From positions 7,065,515-7,129,514 of the forward strand of contig CM044961.1 of NCBI GenBank assembly GCA_024516035.1: a stretch of DNA of 64,000 nucleotides, given 5' to 3'. Below the pieces are notes generated by a model. That model saw only the letters and a list, made by a program, of their open reading frames with translations. It did not search any database and was not told the origin of the DNA. Of the stretch, positions 50,834-61,985 are shown in pieces; positions within the stretch are counted from its first letter, which is position 1, and every line of letters starts with the position of its first letter. This DNA is from Bactericera cockerelli (Eukaryota; Arthropoda; Insecta; Hemiptera; Triozidae). The position numbers and the translations under genes were made by a program.

Positions 50834-51913
50834 TCTCTATATATAAATGAGAAATATGGACGGGCTTTGTGGGTTTGTGGATTTGTGGGTTTGTGGCTTT
50901 GTGTGCAGGAATTGTTTAGGCGAAACGGTAAGAGATAGCGAAAAATTGATGAGAATCGACCCCAAGTAAAATTGCCGGAAAATACCAGGAAAACTTTCAA
51001 AAGTCCGAAATTCCAAACCGTCCTTGAGTTATGAACTTCCTCAAGTATTTCCTTGAGGAAGGGTCCGATTTTAAGACAGTCTTTGCCCTGGAACTTGAAA
51101 TCTATCGCGAGGACCTATATTTTTTATTATCTAATAACACATTAGACAAAATTATCTTTCATTTAATTCATTTGAGGTCACATTCTGACGTACCGTTCTG
51201 GAGATATAAGCCAGAATGTTAGAAATTTCAACCTTTTTTTCAGACTTTTCACGTTTTTTAGCAGATTCCAGCGCGGAACTGAAAATTTGTCGCGAGGACC
51301 TATATTTTTTATTATTTAATAACATATTAGACAAAACTAGCTTTCATTTAATTCATATTAGGCCATATTCTGACGTATTGTTCTCGAGATAGAAGCCAGA
51401 ATGTTTGAAATTTCGACCATTTTTTCTAGACTTTTCACGTTTTTTTTACAGATTCCAGCACGGAACTTAAAAGTTATCGCGAGGACCTGTATTTTTATTG
51501 TTAAAAACTGTCTGAGAACATCACATGATTTTATTTGAGCCCTTTGTTGCCATATTCTGACAAACCGTTCTCGAAATATGGGCCAGTTTGCTACATTATC
51601 AATATCCGCTATGATAGATTTGGCTCGGGATTTTGAAATTTACAGCGATGATGGTTGTGTTGTGTGTGGTGGTGTGTGTGTGTGTGGTGGTGTGTGTGTG
51701 TGTGGTGTGTGTGTGTTGTTGTGTGTGATGTGTGTGGTGTGTATGTGTGTGTGTTGTGATGGGTGTGTGGTTGATGGGTGTGTATGTGTGGTGTGTGTGA
51801 TGTGTGTGTGTGTGTGTGGGTTGATGGATGTGTGTGTGTGGGTGGGTGGGTGTGTGTGTGTGTGGGTGAGTGGGTGTGTGTGTGGATGGGTGTGTGTATG
51901 TGTGTGGGTGTGT

Positions 51914-51946
<33 letters not shown>

Positions 51947-52097
51947 GTTTGGATGGGTGTGTGTGTGTGGATGGGTGTGTGTGTTGATGTGTGTAGATGT
52001 ATGTGTGTGATTTGTGTGTATGTGGTGTGTGGGTGTGGTGTGTGATGTATGGGTGGTGTGTGTGTGATGGCTTGGCGAAGCGGGTGCAGCCCGCTAG
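50834..52097 (+). mobile_element. Non-autonomous Helitron, 1264 bp
   Basis: It starts TCTCTATATATAAATGAG after an A and ends gcgggtgcagcccgc plus CTAG before a T. It contains about 2.5 copies of a ~186-bp direct repeat (cgcgaggacctatatttttt at 51106, 51291, 51478) and a TG-rich tract at 51655-52070. No Rep/helicase is encoded. Confidence 0.8.
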
Positions 52098-52201
52098 TTG
52101 TATAATAAATGGTAAAAAGTCCTGATTCTGCGGTACCCACTAAAATTGTAACATTATAAAAAAAATAAAAACATTATTTATATATTACTTTCTATTACGC
52201 T

Positions 52202-52325
52202 TGATCTTGATCGATAAGGCAGCGGACTTGTAACCTGGAGGTCTAAATTCAGCAAAAATTTAGTAAAGCTAGTTTGAGTAGTTGTGACATCACGAAAGTA
52301 ATTAACACAAATATGATAACTTTCT
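52202..52325 (+). mobile_element. tRNA-head SINE, family E
   Basis: cgataaggcagcggacttgt to acacaaatatgataacttt. A TA-flanked MITE follows directly. Confidence 0.6.
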
Positions 52326-52331
52326 ATCATA

Positions 52332-52733
52332 CAGGGTGAGTCTAAATCACGTGACAAATATCCTAGGGCTGATAGAACTCTTCCATTGACATCGAAAATA
52401 TTCTATAGTAATTCTGTCGAAAATGCTTCATTTTTTAGAATGGCGGACAATTTCTAATTTTCCGACCCTTAGGTACTAAATGCCTGACTTTATATATATA
52501 TTTTTTGCTTATTATAAGTTAAAAATATTTGCACAGTTCGAAAGATCATGAAATTTGCTTTAAGATTACAACATTTCAAAAGACCGATGATGCTAAAAAG
52601 ATGCAGAACTTCCTATTTCTTCGTGAAAATTTTCCGAAAAAAAAAAATTAAGATCACTGTGGAATATTTTCGATTGCAATCAACGATTTTTATCAAACTT
52701 AGAATTTTAGTAACGCAATTTTAATCCACCCTG
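52332..52733. mobile_element. TA-flanked MITE, 402 bp
   Basis: The ends are cagggtg...caccctg with TA duplications. Unlike 3480 and 39950 its interior is not clearly palindromic. 52740-53340 is AT-rich. Confidence 0.65.
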
Positions 52734-53344
52734 TATTAGATATTGTTTTATATCTGCCGGTGCATCTCAGGCTTGTGTAAAAATCAGACCTCAATAAAGG
52801 GTTACCATTTTTATTGAAAAATCATGTAAAAAACGCATTTGATAAAAATCTTAGGGTAGTACCCTCAACCTACTGTAGAAAACCCCAAAAAAAAATTGCA
52901 TTATTTTTGTGTTGATTAAAAAAAAAAAAAAATGTAATTTTTCAAGTAGGTTTTCAAAACCAACTGTAAAAATCCAGAAACCACTTTCTTCACTCTCAGT
53001 TAAACTAATCTTTGAACATATTCCTGTTTTACGGTAAATGCCTTTGATCTATTTATTTTAGAAAGCCATTTTTTTTTTCATTTTTAGTTTGAACAAATTA
53101 TTTTTATTTGACTCACTGTACATTATTCTGTTCTCATATTATTATATCAGATTCTACGCTTTAAATTCTTACAATAAAAATTTAAATGAAATATGACACA
53201 AAATTATTATTCAAAATCGAAAAATACATACTTATGTTTGGAAAATATTAACCCAAGTATTTTAGAAAGAAAGATGGTGTTTTTTTTATCACTCTCTCTC
53301 TCTCTCTCTCTCTCCAAATTTATGTACAGAATTATAGATATGTA

Positions 53345-53815
53345 TAAGGTGAGTTCTCGTGACCTATTAACCCCCAGAGACGAAACCCTGACCTACTAAT
53401 TCTTTGACCTATTCAGGCCAGAGACAAAACCTATGATCGTTCCTGAACTATCTTCAGAGACAAAACCTATTGTGGATCCTGACCTCCTAATTATTTGACC
53501 TATTCATCCCCAGAGACAAAACTTATAATCGTTCGTGACCTATTATCGCTCCTGGCCTATTAACCCTCAGAGACAAAACCTATGATCGTTCCTGAACTGT
53601 TAAGGCCCAGAGACAACCTATGATCGTTCCTGAACTATCTTCAGAGACAAAACCTATTGTGGATCCTGACCTCCTAATTATTTGACCTATTCATCCCCAG
53701 AGACAAAACTTATAATCGTTCGTGACCTATTATCGCTCCTGGCCTATTAACCCCCTGAGACGAAACCTATTATCATTCCTGAACTCTTAATACTCAAAAC
53801 CTATTATCGTTCCTG
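53345..53815. repeat. Complex tandem array around cagagacaaaacctat
   Basis: Short units combine into longer repeats (atcgttcctgaactatcttc and ggatcctgacctcctaatta recur after about 180 bp). Confidence 0.8.
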
Positions 53816-54058
53816 GCTGTATGTGCCTACATCAGATGATGTTTACCATGTTAGAGATCACATCTGTGCAAACTAATCATAAGTCTTTACGAGCTGTTAC
53901 CTTTTACAGTTTCAGTTGGTAGATTAGGTTCCTTCTATCACCTTTTTTTTTTTTTTTTTTTTTTTTTCGTTGTACACTAGACAAATCCTCGATTTTGCAT
54001 GAATTTATAATATTAGACATTTATTTAAACTGCCGGAGTAATAATAATATCGCCCTAT

Positions 54059-54262
54059 ATGTCCCGATAGCTCAGTAGTCAAGGTGTCTCGGTCTTGTAA
54101 TCCAAAGGTCGCGGGATCGAAACCCAGCAGCAGGGTTCTGACGAAAGTTTCCCATTTTTTATTTTAACCCCACAGTTATTCGTCTTGGGCTTACTGCTGG
54201 AATAATGGGACTCATTAGTCCTCAGTGGGCAGTATAAATAAGGCCATATTATTTATACGGCC
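54059..54262 (+). mobile_element. tRNA-derived SINE, family A
   Basis: gtcccgatagctcagtagtc, gggatcgaaacccagcagca, and the usual body to gggcagtataaataaggcca. Confidence 0.8.
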
Positions 54263-54313
54263 CTATTAGGAATTAAGTCTGAAAATACTTAGGTCCCAAT
54301 AAAAGGGACTGAA

Positions 54314-54605
54314 GTAGTCACCGTGGCCGAGTGATTTAGCGCGCTAGGCATAGCACGCACGGTGACCTGGGTTCGATCCCCAGCGGGGCAGGATTTTTTC
54401 TGCTCTGTACTTGGGTGTTCGGGGTCCACTCATACCTCGTGAGGAAAAATGAGTAGCTGCTTTGATGTTAGGAGTGACCAGTGGCGGAATTATAGGCAAA
54501 AATAAGATATTGGGATATTAAAGATACAGAAAAGTCCTATAATTCGGCGCTACCCATTAAAATTTGTGATATAATAACACAAAGAAACACATTATTATTA
54601 TTATA
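54314..54605 (+). mobile_element. tRNA-derived SINE, family C (full length)
   Basis: The head caccgtggccgagtgattta, gggttcgatccccagcgggg, long body, and an (ATT)n tail. It is the best reference copy in the window. 54610-55330 holds nothing recognised. Confidence 0.85.
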
Positions 54606-55338
54606 AAAAGGACTGAATAATTAACAGAATAAGACTGACTAAAGAGTCTTTTTAATTGAGTGTAGATGTTTTGGTGGTCTCATTATTACATAAATATATA
54701 GTATATGTGGTCAAATTCTCAAAGAAATGACGAAAATTTTATACGATATTTTAACTAAATTTAAAGAAAATAAATCTTGACGGCCAAAGCCACTTCACAA
54801 CTTAGTGGCTAGAAACGATATCTTCTCAGTAGTTTTTAGCCAACAGTTCAGTTTAGAGACACGGTTTTTTTTAACAAACGTAAATGCACCTATTATCTAT
54901 TGTAGGTAAGTTAAGTATTTTTTTAACACCATTTTTACAAAATATGAAATATTTCTTCCAAGTCTGATGAACAAGGCACTGAGCACATCACAGCTGCCGC
55001 ATTTCCATGTTAGTAAATAGGTAGTAGATACGTGACACTAGTTCACAATATACCTACATCTATTATAGATTCACAAAGTAATCCATTTAGTAAGGCGCGG
55101 AGTCCTGTTAATAGGCACTGAATACCTCCTTCTGTACCTACTGAATTTCTACAATAGCTAGTACTCGCGATAAGTACTTACTTCAAGTAGGTACCTATGC
55201 GACTTACCTTTCTACATACGTATAATATGAGAACATCTGGTAAGTAGTTACGTACCTATACAATACATACATGAATAATAGGATTATAGGTAGGTACTTA
55301 TCATATCGGTCTGTGTGTTTTTTTTTTTTTTTTTTGAA

Positions 55339-55627
55339 GATGAGTGTTTCACAGCCTTTTTATTTCGTAGCCATGAAACAGGAGCTACTGTAGACGCGTG
55401 TGCTCTGTGTTGTAGCCTGCCCATCCCGTAGTATGCCTCCCCTCTGATGGGCGAGAAGTGACTCATTACTTCCCATTAGGTGCTGGGTCAAGACGAGCGC
55501 ACGGGAAGGTATCCTTACAAACAAATGTAACCAAATTTTTATTACAAATTTTTGTCGGCGTGGGGGTTCGAACCCGGGACCTTCCGCATGTCAAGCGAGT
55601 GCTTTACCACTGAGCTATTCGTGCGCT
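55339..55627 (-). mobile_element. tRNA-derived SINE, family B
   Basis: A minus-strand copy with ggttcgaacccgggacctt at the head end and a poly-T start (complement of a poly-A tail). Confidence 0.85.
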
Positions 55628-55779
55628 CTTATAGGACCTAAATCATTATGTATAAGTGAAGTACATACAAGTTCCTAACCAATCTACCTATACCTTTACA
55701 CTTGGTTAAGTGTTGAGACAACGCTATTGTCAATTTTCCTTTTTTATTTAGCAAAAAAAAGTCATAGAGAATTTCCCAT

Positions 55780-55990
55780 TCTAGTCCAGAGTTTCGATCC
55801 TCGGTTGGGGCAGACTTTTCGAAGAAAATTCTGTTCCTTCCAAACACGTGAGGCTGGCATTTCCGGCCCTTCCCAGCCTGGGTGAGGTTAATGTGGGTAA
55901 CTGGTACGATTCCCAGCGAATGGAGGGTAAAACCCCCGTCGTGACGTCGTGATCTCAATCAAGACGTTAAAACCAAATAGAATCAACATG
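55780..55990 (+). mobile_element. Family F SINE, head partly lost
   Basis: gtccagagtttcgatcctcg then the shared body ggtgaggttaatgtgggtaa and gagggtaaaacccccgtcgt. Confidence 0.75.
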
Positions 55991-56276
55991 TCACAATAGA
56001 CCTTATTAGGTCGCAGTGTTAATTGTAAGGGTTTCACTGAAAACCCTGCAGCCAGGACAGATAATAAAATCATAATAATATTATGAACACTACCACCTAC
56101 GATTGACTCATCTTTTTCTATAGCGTGAGCAAAAAACATTCTTCATTTCTAATTACTGATGAACAATAAACATATTTTCCATTTTTGTTATATTGGTAAT
56201 TAGTACACAGTTACCTTTTTACGTAGATGGGTAATTGGTCCAGATGAGTAAGTAGATAATATACGTAATACGTATA

Positions 56277-56621
56277 CAGGGTCCGCCCAAAAAAAAGGAG
56301 CCACTCAAAATATCTAGAGAACGGATTTAAATTTTGAGAAAAACTAAACCAGGTGTACCATTATATCGAGGGGAAAACCTTATCTTCTAGATTTTGACCC
56401 CCCCCCCCGGGGGGGTCAACTTTGAAATCTTATATGGAACCACCCTACTTGTAATACATTTCTGAGAAGTAGTTGACACCCCCTGGGGCCTCTCCTGGTA
56501 GTGATGAAAAATCAAAACCTAGAAGAAAAGGTTTTCCCCTCGATATAACGGTACACAAGTTATAACAATAATAATCCGTTTTTTAGATATTTCGAATGGC
56601 TCTTTTTTTTGGCGGACCCTA
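56277..56621. mobile_element. TA-flanked MITE, 345 bp
   Basis: The ends are cagggtccgcccaaaaaaaa and a near complement (ggcggacccta). The interior shares gttgacacccc/aaaaggttttcccc with a fragment at 2205-2290. Confidence 0.7.
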
Positions 56622-57184
56622 TATAATATGTATGTTGGTTAGCTAATTGGTTATGACACTTGTGACTTATCCATGGATAGGTAAGTCTGGTACGTGTTCC
56701 TAATCGTTAATGGTGATATTATGTACCTAAATAATAATAATAATAATAGTCAATCTAGCAAGGGCAAAACATAAATTAATAGAGCTCATTAAGCCCAGAA
56801 CTATTTTTTTATCATTAAACTTCGCTTGACAGGTAATATGGAATACCTTTTACCTGATGCTTGTGCGCGTGTTTTCTAGTAACGTATAAACAAAATGGCA
56901 TCACCTTATAAGTATGACTAACGAAAGTTCCCGGATTAAAAAAAAAATTAAAAGAATTTAAAGACCATGTATACGTTTCAAGAAAACTAGTTTAAAAAAA
57001 AAAAAAAATAAAAATATAATTATTATGTACTACATAATTATCTCAATTATGTACTACAATTATGTAAATATTATGGAGGTACACAATTATGTAGATAGGT
57101 ATTATTCATATTATGTATTACAATTATGTAAATATTATTATGTACTACAATTATGTAGATATTTTGTGCTACAATTATGTAATA

Positions 57185-57400
57185 ATAATAACACTCTTTA
57201 GTGGAGGGTAACCACCAGGCAAGGTTAATACATACTCAAAGCATTTTCTACCACCCAACCCTTAGAGTATTATTATAATGTGGTCACAAACTCAAATGAA
57301 TGAGGAAAATTAATGCACTGAGTGGGATTCGAACCAACAGATCCCTACGCTACCTGGATTACCAGACTAGCGCGTTAACCACTTGGCTACCGGTGCATGT
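57185..57400 (-). mobile_element. Family D SINE
   Basis: The complement of 14800-15015: ttctaccacccaacccttag, gggattcgaaccaacagatc and a head ending ccacttggctaccggtgc. Confidence 0.7.
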
Positions 57401-57628
57401 ATGTAGATATGTAGGCTGAAAGAAAATATAGCAAATATAAACTTGGACGCTTGTCATCAAACATAAGAAAGTGAATCCCTAGTCCAGGGGAGAAGATACC
57501 AAAACCTGGGCTATTGTCATGCATGATAGATTAGAAATTGAGGCACATTGAAGGGACGTTAAGTGTTGGTTATACTTACACTAAGGTATGTAGATAAGGT
57601 ACCCAATGCTTTATTTAGTCTACTTTTA

Positions 57629-57756
57629 AGGCGAAATTAATAGACTAATTCTATAACTCAAGTCATTGCTAAGCGTCGGTTTTCCTATCTTACACAGTAC
57701 GCAATCCGTGATTTAGCACCACACAAGTATTACAAAAACCTCTATTTCCGCCCTTA
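57629..57756. mobile_element. attaatagac MITE
   Basis: ggcgaaattaatagactaat to acctctatttccgccctta, with the middle aagcgtcggttttcctatct. Confidence 0.75.
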
Positions 57757-58174
57757 TGGTGCAAAATTCCTGTTTATAATTTAAGTAGAACTGATGTATT
57801 CAACGTAATATGAAAAAGGACGTTAAGAAAATGTTTGGCACGGCAAAACTTCACTAGCTCAATTGTCCTCACGAGGCTAGACCGACATGCAAAGTACAGA
57901 GCGGAAAAATTCCGACCATGCCGGGATTAGAACCCAGGTCACCTGGAGTGCAAGTCGAGCATGCTACCGCTAGACGAAAGTGACTAACTGAAATATAAAA
58001 TAATTCTTTTTTTTTTAATGGGATACTTTCATCCCGCGTAGTTTATTTAAACTATGGCACCTATCTCTTTTGAGATTTTATCCACGATTTGAATTTAAAA
58101 TAATAAGGCGATGTTACTATTATATCCACAACATTTTATTTCAATTTGTGTTGGTCACAAAATTCACAATATTA

Positions 58175-58700
58175 TTACTCAAGCGAATAGCTCAGTGGTT
58201 AGATACTCGTCTACCATGCGGGAGGTCCCGGGCTCGAACCTCCGAGTCGACAAAATTGTGTATTCAAATTCAAGTTACAGCTGTTGTTTATAAGGGATTC
58301 CTTCCGGTGAGCTCGTGTTGACCCAGCACCTAAACGGGAAGTACTGTGTCACTTCTCGCCGAGGTAGTTCCAAGGGGTTAGTCTATTGTGTCTGTGGAGG
58401 GGTGGGAGGTTTTAGTGTTTTGTGGTCGGTTGTAGGAAAGGCTAGGGAACCATGGGATCCGGGGCTCTCCTCTCTTACAGGGGACAGACCCGGTTCTCAT
58501 GGAATGGCCTTCCATTTTCACATAACTAGGCTTCCCACATGGCGGCAGTATTCATAAGTATGCTGCCGTCTTGGGCCTGGTATCTCTATTAAAGAGATTT
58601 TTCCTCCTTCCTGTCCACAGACCTGAAGCCCATTTTGTGTCCAACAAAAAAAAACAAAAGCTCCTGTTTCATGGCTACGAAGTAAAAAGGGCTTTAATAA
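58175..58700 (+). mobile_element. Family B SINE with a foreign central segment
   Basis: The head (atagctcagtggttagatac) and first body part are normal to cttctcgcc at about 58358. The last body part resumes at gctcctgtttcatggctacg near 58660. The 300 bp between is unlike other copies. Confidence 0.75.
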
Positions 58701-58821
58701 AGAAAATAATAATAATAATAAAAAAACCCGCCTTATCCATGGTTGAAACTCGAACCACTCCAAGCTAGTGAGTTCGGTTCGCAACTTCGCATACACTATA
58801 CATTCATAATAATATACTCTA

Positions 58822-59054
58822 CTAGCGGGCTGTCACCCGCTTTTCGGGCCGAGGCATGGCCGTAAAGCAAAAAATCCTTTTTCGCCAATTGCAGGTGTTG
58901 TAGTAGGAATTTCGAAAAATCCCGTCTTATTGCACATCTATACTATAAGACAAAGCTACCTACAAAATTTCAGCTTCCTATAGGACTTACCAGTTCGGAG
59001 AAACAGTGATGAATCAGTCAGTCAGTGAGTGAAACTCTCTTTTATAAGTATAGA
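58822..59054 (-). mobile_element. Non-autonomous Helitron
   Basis: A minus-strand copy of the 8008 family with CTAG at 58822-58825 and the complement of TCTATACTTATAAAAG at its other end. The flanks fit A^...^T. 59055-59830 is AT-rich and unassigned. Confidence 0.85.
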
Positions 59055-59841
59055 TAATAAATATCTACATTTATGTAAAATATGTTCCCTGTCGCTTTGT
59101 TAAACAAGTACCTACTCGTATATGGACTTGTGGAACATATGTTACCATATAGTTTTTCAGTCGTGATAGTAAACAGTCGTTTATGTCATGTACCTACGTA
59201 TTATTATCTGGTAAGCCGACAGTAGTTGTTGTATGCAAAACCGAATAGATCCTAGTTGGTGGCGGTTCTAAAAAATACAATACCTCTGTGTCTTCTAGTA
59301 TTATTCGAGTCTTCTAATAGTATTACCTATTTGGTTTGTAAATTCGTTTTCCATAGGCTATATTAGGACGTCTGATTTTGAAGTATTTTTTTTTTTTTAA
59401 TATGATTACTCGTATATTAAGAACACTTGTGGTAAACATGAAATTTCTTAAGAAAGAATTGTTTTAAAATTAATTCTTCAAAGATATTTTACAAAAAAGT
59501 ATTCAAACTGTCAATTTTCGTTTGTTTTTGTGGGGTTTGGTGAGTGAAAATTTTGTTCAGATTTTTTTTCTACAACCTACATAAATATTAATTTTAACTG
59601 CAAGGAATAAGAAAAAATTAAGAAATTTAATACAAGTACCTATTCATTTTCTTTTCTTTTTGAAATTCTCCCTAAAGCTTTTCTAAAAAAAACTGTCATT
59701 ACATAGGAGGACCATGAAAGTAAATTAAATTAATTTTCTTTTCACATTAAAAATGATCTCTATAGCTAAGGCTTGGTAAAAAAACCACCTCAAATAATTT
59801 ATTTTCTTTTCATTCTGAGAAATTCTCATAACCTAAAGGTT

Positions 59842-59887
<46 letters not shown>

Positions 59888-60189
59888 GCCCGCTCATTAC
59901 AGATATCCAAGTAAAACAAAGTTAACAAAGAATATAAAAAAACCGTCATTAGATACATTCAGCTAAAAAAAAAGTTAACAAAGAATTAGGATTTTCTAAT
60001 AATTAAAAGAAACCCTCATGAGGTTAAAACAAAGTTCAAAGAATTGGGCTTTTCTATATGTATAAAAAACCCTCATTGGATACATTCAGCAAAAAAAAAA
60101 AATGTTGACAAAGAATTAGGATTTTCTAATAATTAAAAGAAACACTCACGAGATTAAAACAAAGTTAAAAGAATTCGGCTTTTCTATGG

Positions 60190-60930
60190 CTATGTACGAG
60201 TTCGGTGCGAAAAAATAAAAAAATGTATGAGTTGGGTCCCCTCTAAAAAAGGTCATGTATGAATTCGGTGCCGCCTAAAAAAGATCATGTATGAATTCGG
60301 TGCCCTGATACTTGCCCTGATGATCAGGTAATTATAGTATTTTTTTCTTTATAGGCATGGCCTTCAATTAATAAACCGAGGCATGGCCTACATTGTATTT
60401 TACCTAACCCTACTATAAACCCAAGGCATGGCCTTAATTGTATTTTACCTAACCCTACTATAAACCCAAGGCATGGCCTTAATTGTATTTTACCTAACCC
60501 TACTATAAACCCAAGGCATGGCCTTCATTGTATTTTACCTAACCCTACTATAAACCCAAGGCATGGCCTTCATTGTATTTGACCTAACCCTACTATAAAC
60601 CCAAGGCATCGCCGTCATTGTATTTTAACTAGCCCTACTATAAACCCAAGGCATGGCCTTCATTGTATTTTACCTAACCATACTATTAACCCTAGGCATG
60701 GCCTTCAAGGAGGAAATGGACAGTCTTGCTGAATGTAACTGTCTACAAAATAATCTACTAACTTAATAACAGCAGGATGACTGTTAACAAGCAACTAGTA
60801 CATTATAAACAAACAATCAATTTATAAGTCATTAAGACCGCACCGAACTCGTACATCACCTTTTTTAGGCGGCACCGAATTCATACATGCGAAAAAGGTG
60901 CGGGTAATATTCGCACCGAACTCACCTTTT
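60190..60930. mobile_element. Inverted-repeat element around a 45-bp tandem array
   Basis: gtacgagttcggtgcg near 60195 and ccgcaccgaactcgtaca near 60840 are inverted, with several gaattcggtgc copies. Between them lies the 45-bp array. Exact ends are unclear. Confidence 0.6.
60345..60715. repeat. 45-bp minisatellite, about eight copies
   Basis: The unit is aaggcatggccttcattgta plus ttttacctaaccctactataaaccc split over the period. Spacing 60423 to 60468 gives 45 bp. Confidence 0.9.
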
Positions 60931-61111
60931 GCCTTTCCTATATGTATAAAAAAACCCTCATTAGACACATTCAGGTAATAAATATTAACAAAGAATTAGG
61001 AATTTCTAATAATAAAAAGAAACCCTCATTAGATTAACACAAAGTTCAAATAATTGGGCTTTTCTATATTTAAAAAACCCTCATTAGATACATTCAGGTA
61101 ATAAATATTAA

Positions 61112-61326
61112 CCCTTATCTTGGCAGTTTTTTAATTTTTCAATTTTTTAAGTAAAAGAGGATGATAATTGGATGGTTAGATGGAAGACCACCATCCTGCC
61201 ACTTCAAGTAAAGCGTGTAAAAAAAATTAAATGTTCTGTGGAAGAAAAAGAGCTTTAGGATTAATTTTGGATCAAAAGATTAAAAAAACTGATGGTATCC
61301 ATAGAGACACATTGGTAAGATAAGGG
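61112..61326. mobile_element. TTAA-flanked MITE, 215 bp
   Basis: The ends are CCCTTATCTT and the exact complement, with TTAA at 61108-61111 and 61327-61330. It is inserted in the satellite array. CCC ends plus TTAA are typical of piggyBac. Confidence 0.8.
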
Positions 61327-61876
61327 TTAATTAACTAAGAATTAGGATTTTCTAATAATAAAAAGAAACCCTCACGAGATTAAAACAAAGTTCAAAGAAT
61401 TGGGCTTTTCTATATATAAAAAAAACCATCATTCGATAGATTCAGGTAATGAATAATAACAAAGAATTAGGATTTTCTAATAAAAATAAATCCTCATAGT
61501 GAAACAAAGTTTATAAAGAATTGGACTTTTCTATATAAAAAAAAAAAACCATCATTAGGTACATTCAGGTAATGAATAATAACAAAGAATTAGGATTTTC
61601 TAATAATAAAAAAATAAATCCTCATTAAAGTAAAACAAAGTTTGATAAAGAATTGGGCTTTCCTAAGAAGCTCTCCAATTCAGCTTCATTGTGAGAAAAG
61701 GCCTCAAAATTCGAGTTCCCTAAAAACAAAGTTGATAAAGAATTGGGCTTTTCTGAGAAGCTCTCCAATTCAGCTTTATTGTGAGAAAAGGCCTCAAAAT
61801 TCGAGTTCCCTACCGACGTCTTCACTCCCTCTGGGTCCTGTTGATACTCCTCAACCTCTTCGTTCTCTACTCCGTC

Positions 61877-61985
61877 ATGTACACATGGGGCACTGTGTCC
61901 GTGGTACTGGGGTTCGTTTCCCTGGGTCGGCTGGAAACCATCAAACTGGACCAATGTACTTGGACCGTGGCAAATGAGAATAAAT
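61877..61985 (+). CDS. MANBA: Beta-mannosidase exon 1 (signal peptide)
   Basis: It encodes MYTWGTVSVVLGFVSLGRLE then TIKLDQCTWTVANENK and ends at t|gtaagt in phase 1. The frame is open upstream to 61781 and beyond (RLHSLWVLLILLNLFVLYSV). The true start is therefore uncertain and could be further upstream, giving a membrane anchor instead of a cleaved signal. Confidence 0.6.

Larger units (their letters stand above)
59900..61812. repeat. Satellite-like array with nested insertions upstream of beta-mannosidase
   Basis: Units contain aacaaagaattaggattttc, agaaaccctcat and aaagaattgggcttttctat. Two insertions interrupt it (60190-60930 and 61112-61326). The last two units (61651, 61741; 90 bp apart) differ and run into the beta-mannosidase exon. 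Confidence 0.75.

Noticed and set aside
51578..52140. Cys/Val-rich and His/Thr-rich ORFs
   Set aside because: They come from the TG-rich tract inside the Helitron.
53320..53350. Short exon between acag and gtgagt
   Set aside because: It would be about 19 bp long with no neighbouring coding sequence, and lies between a CT microsatellite and a tandem array.
58315..58557. 80-codon ORF in the chimeric SINE
   Set aside because: It starts in SINE body sequence and shows no recognisable domain; treated as captured sequence, not a gene.
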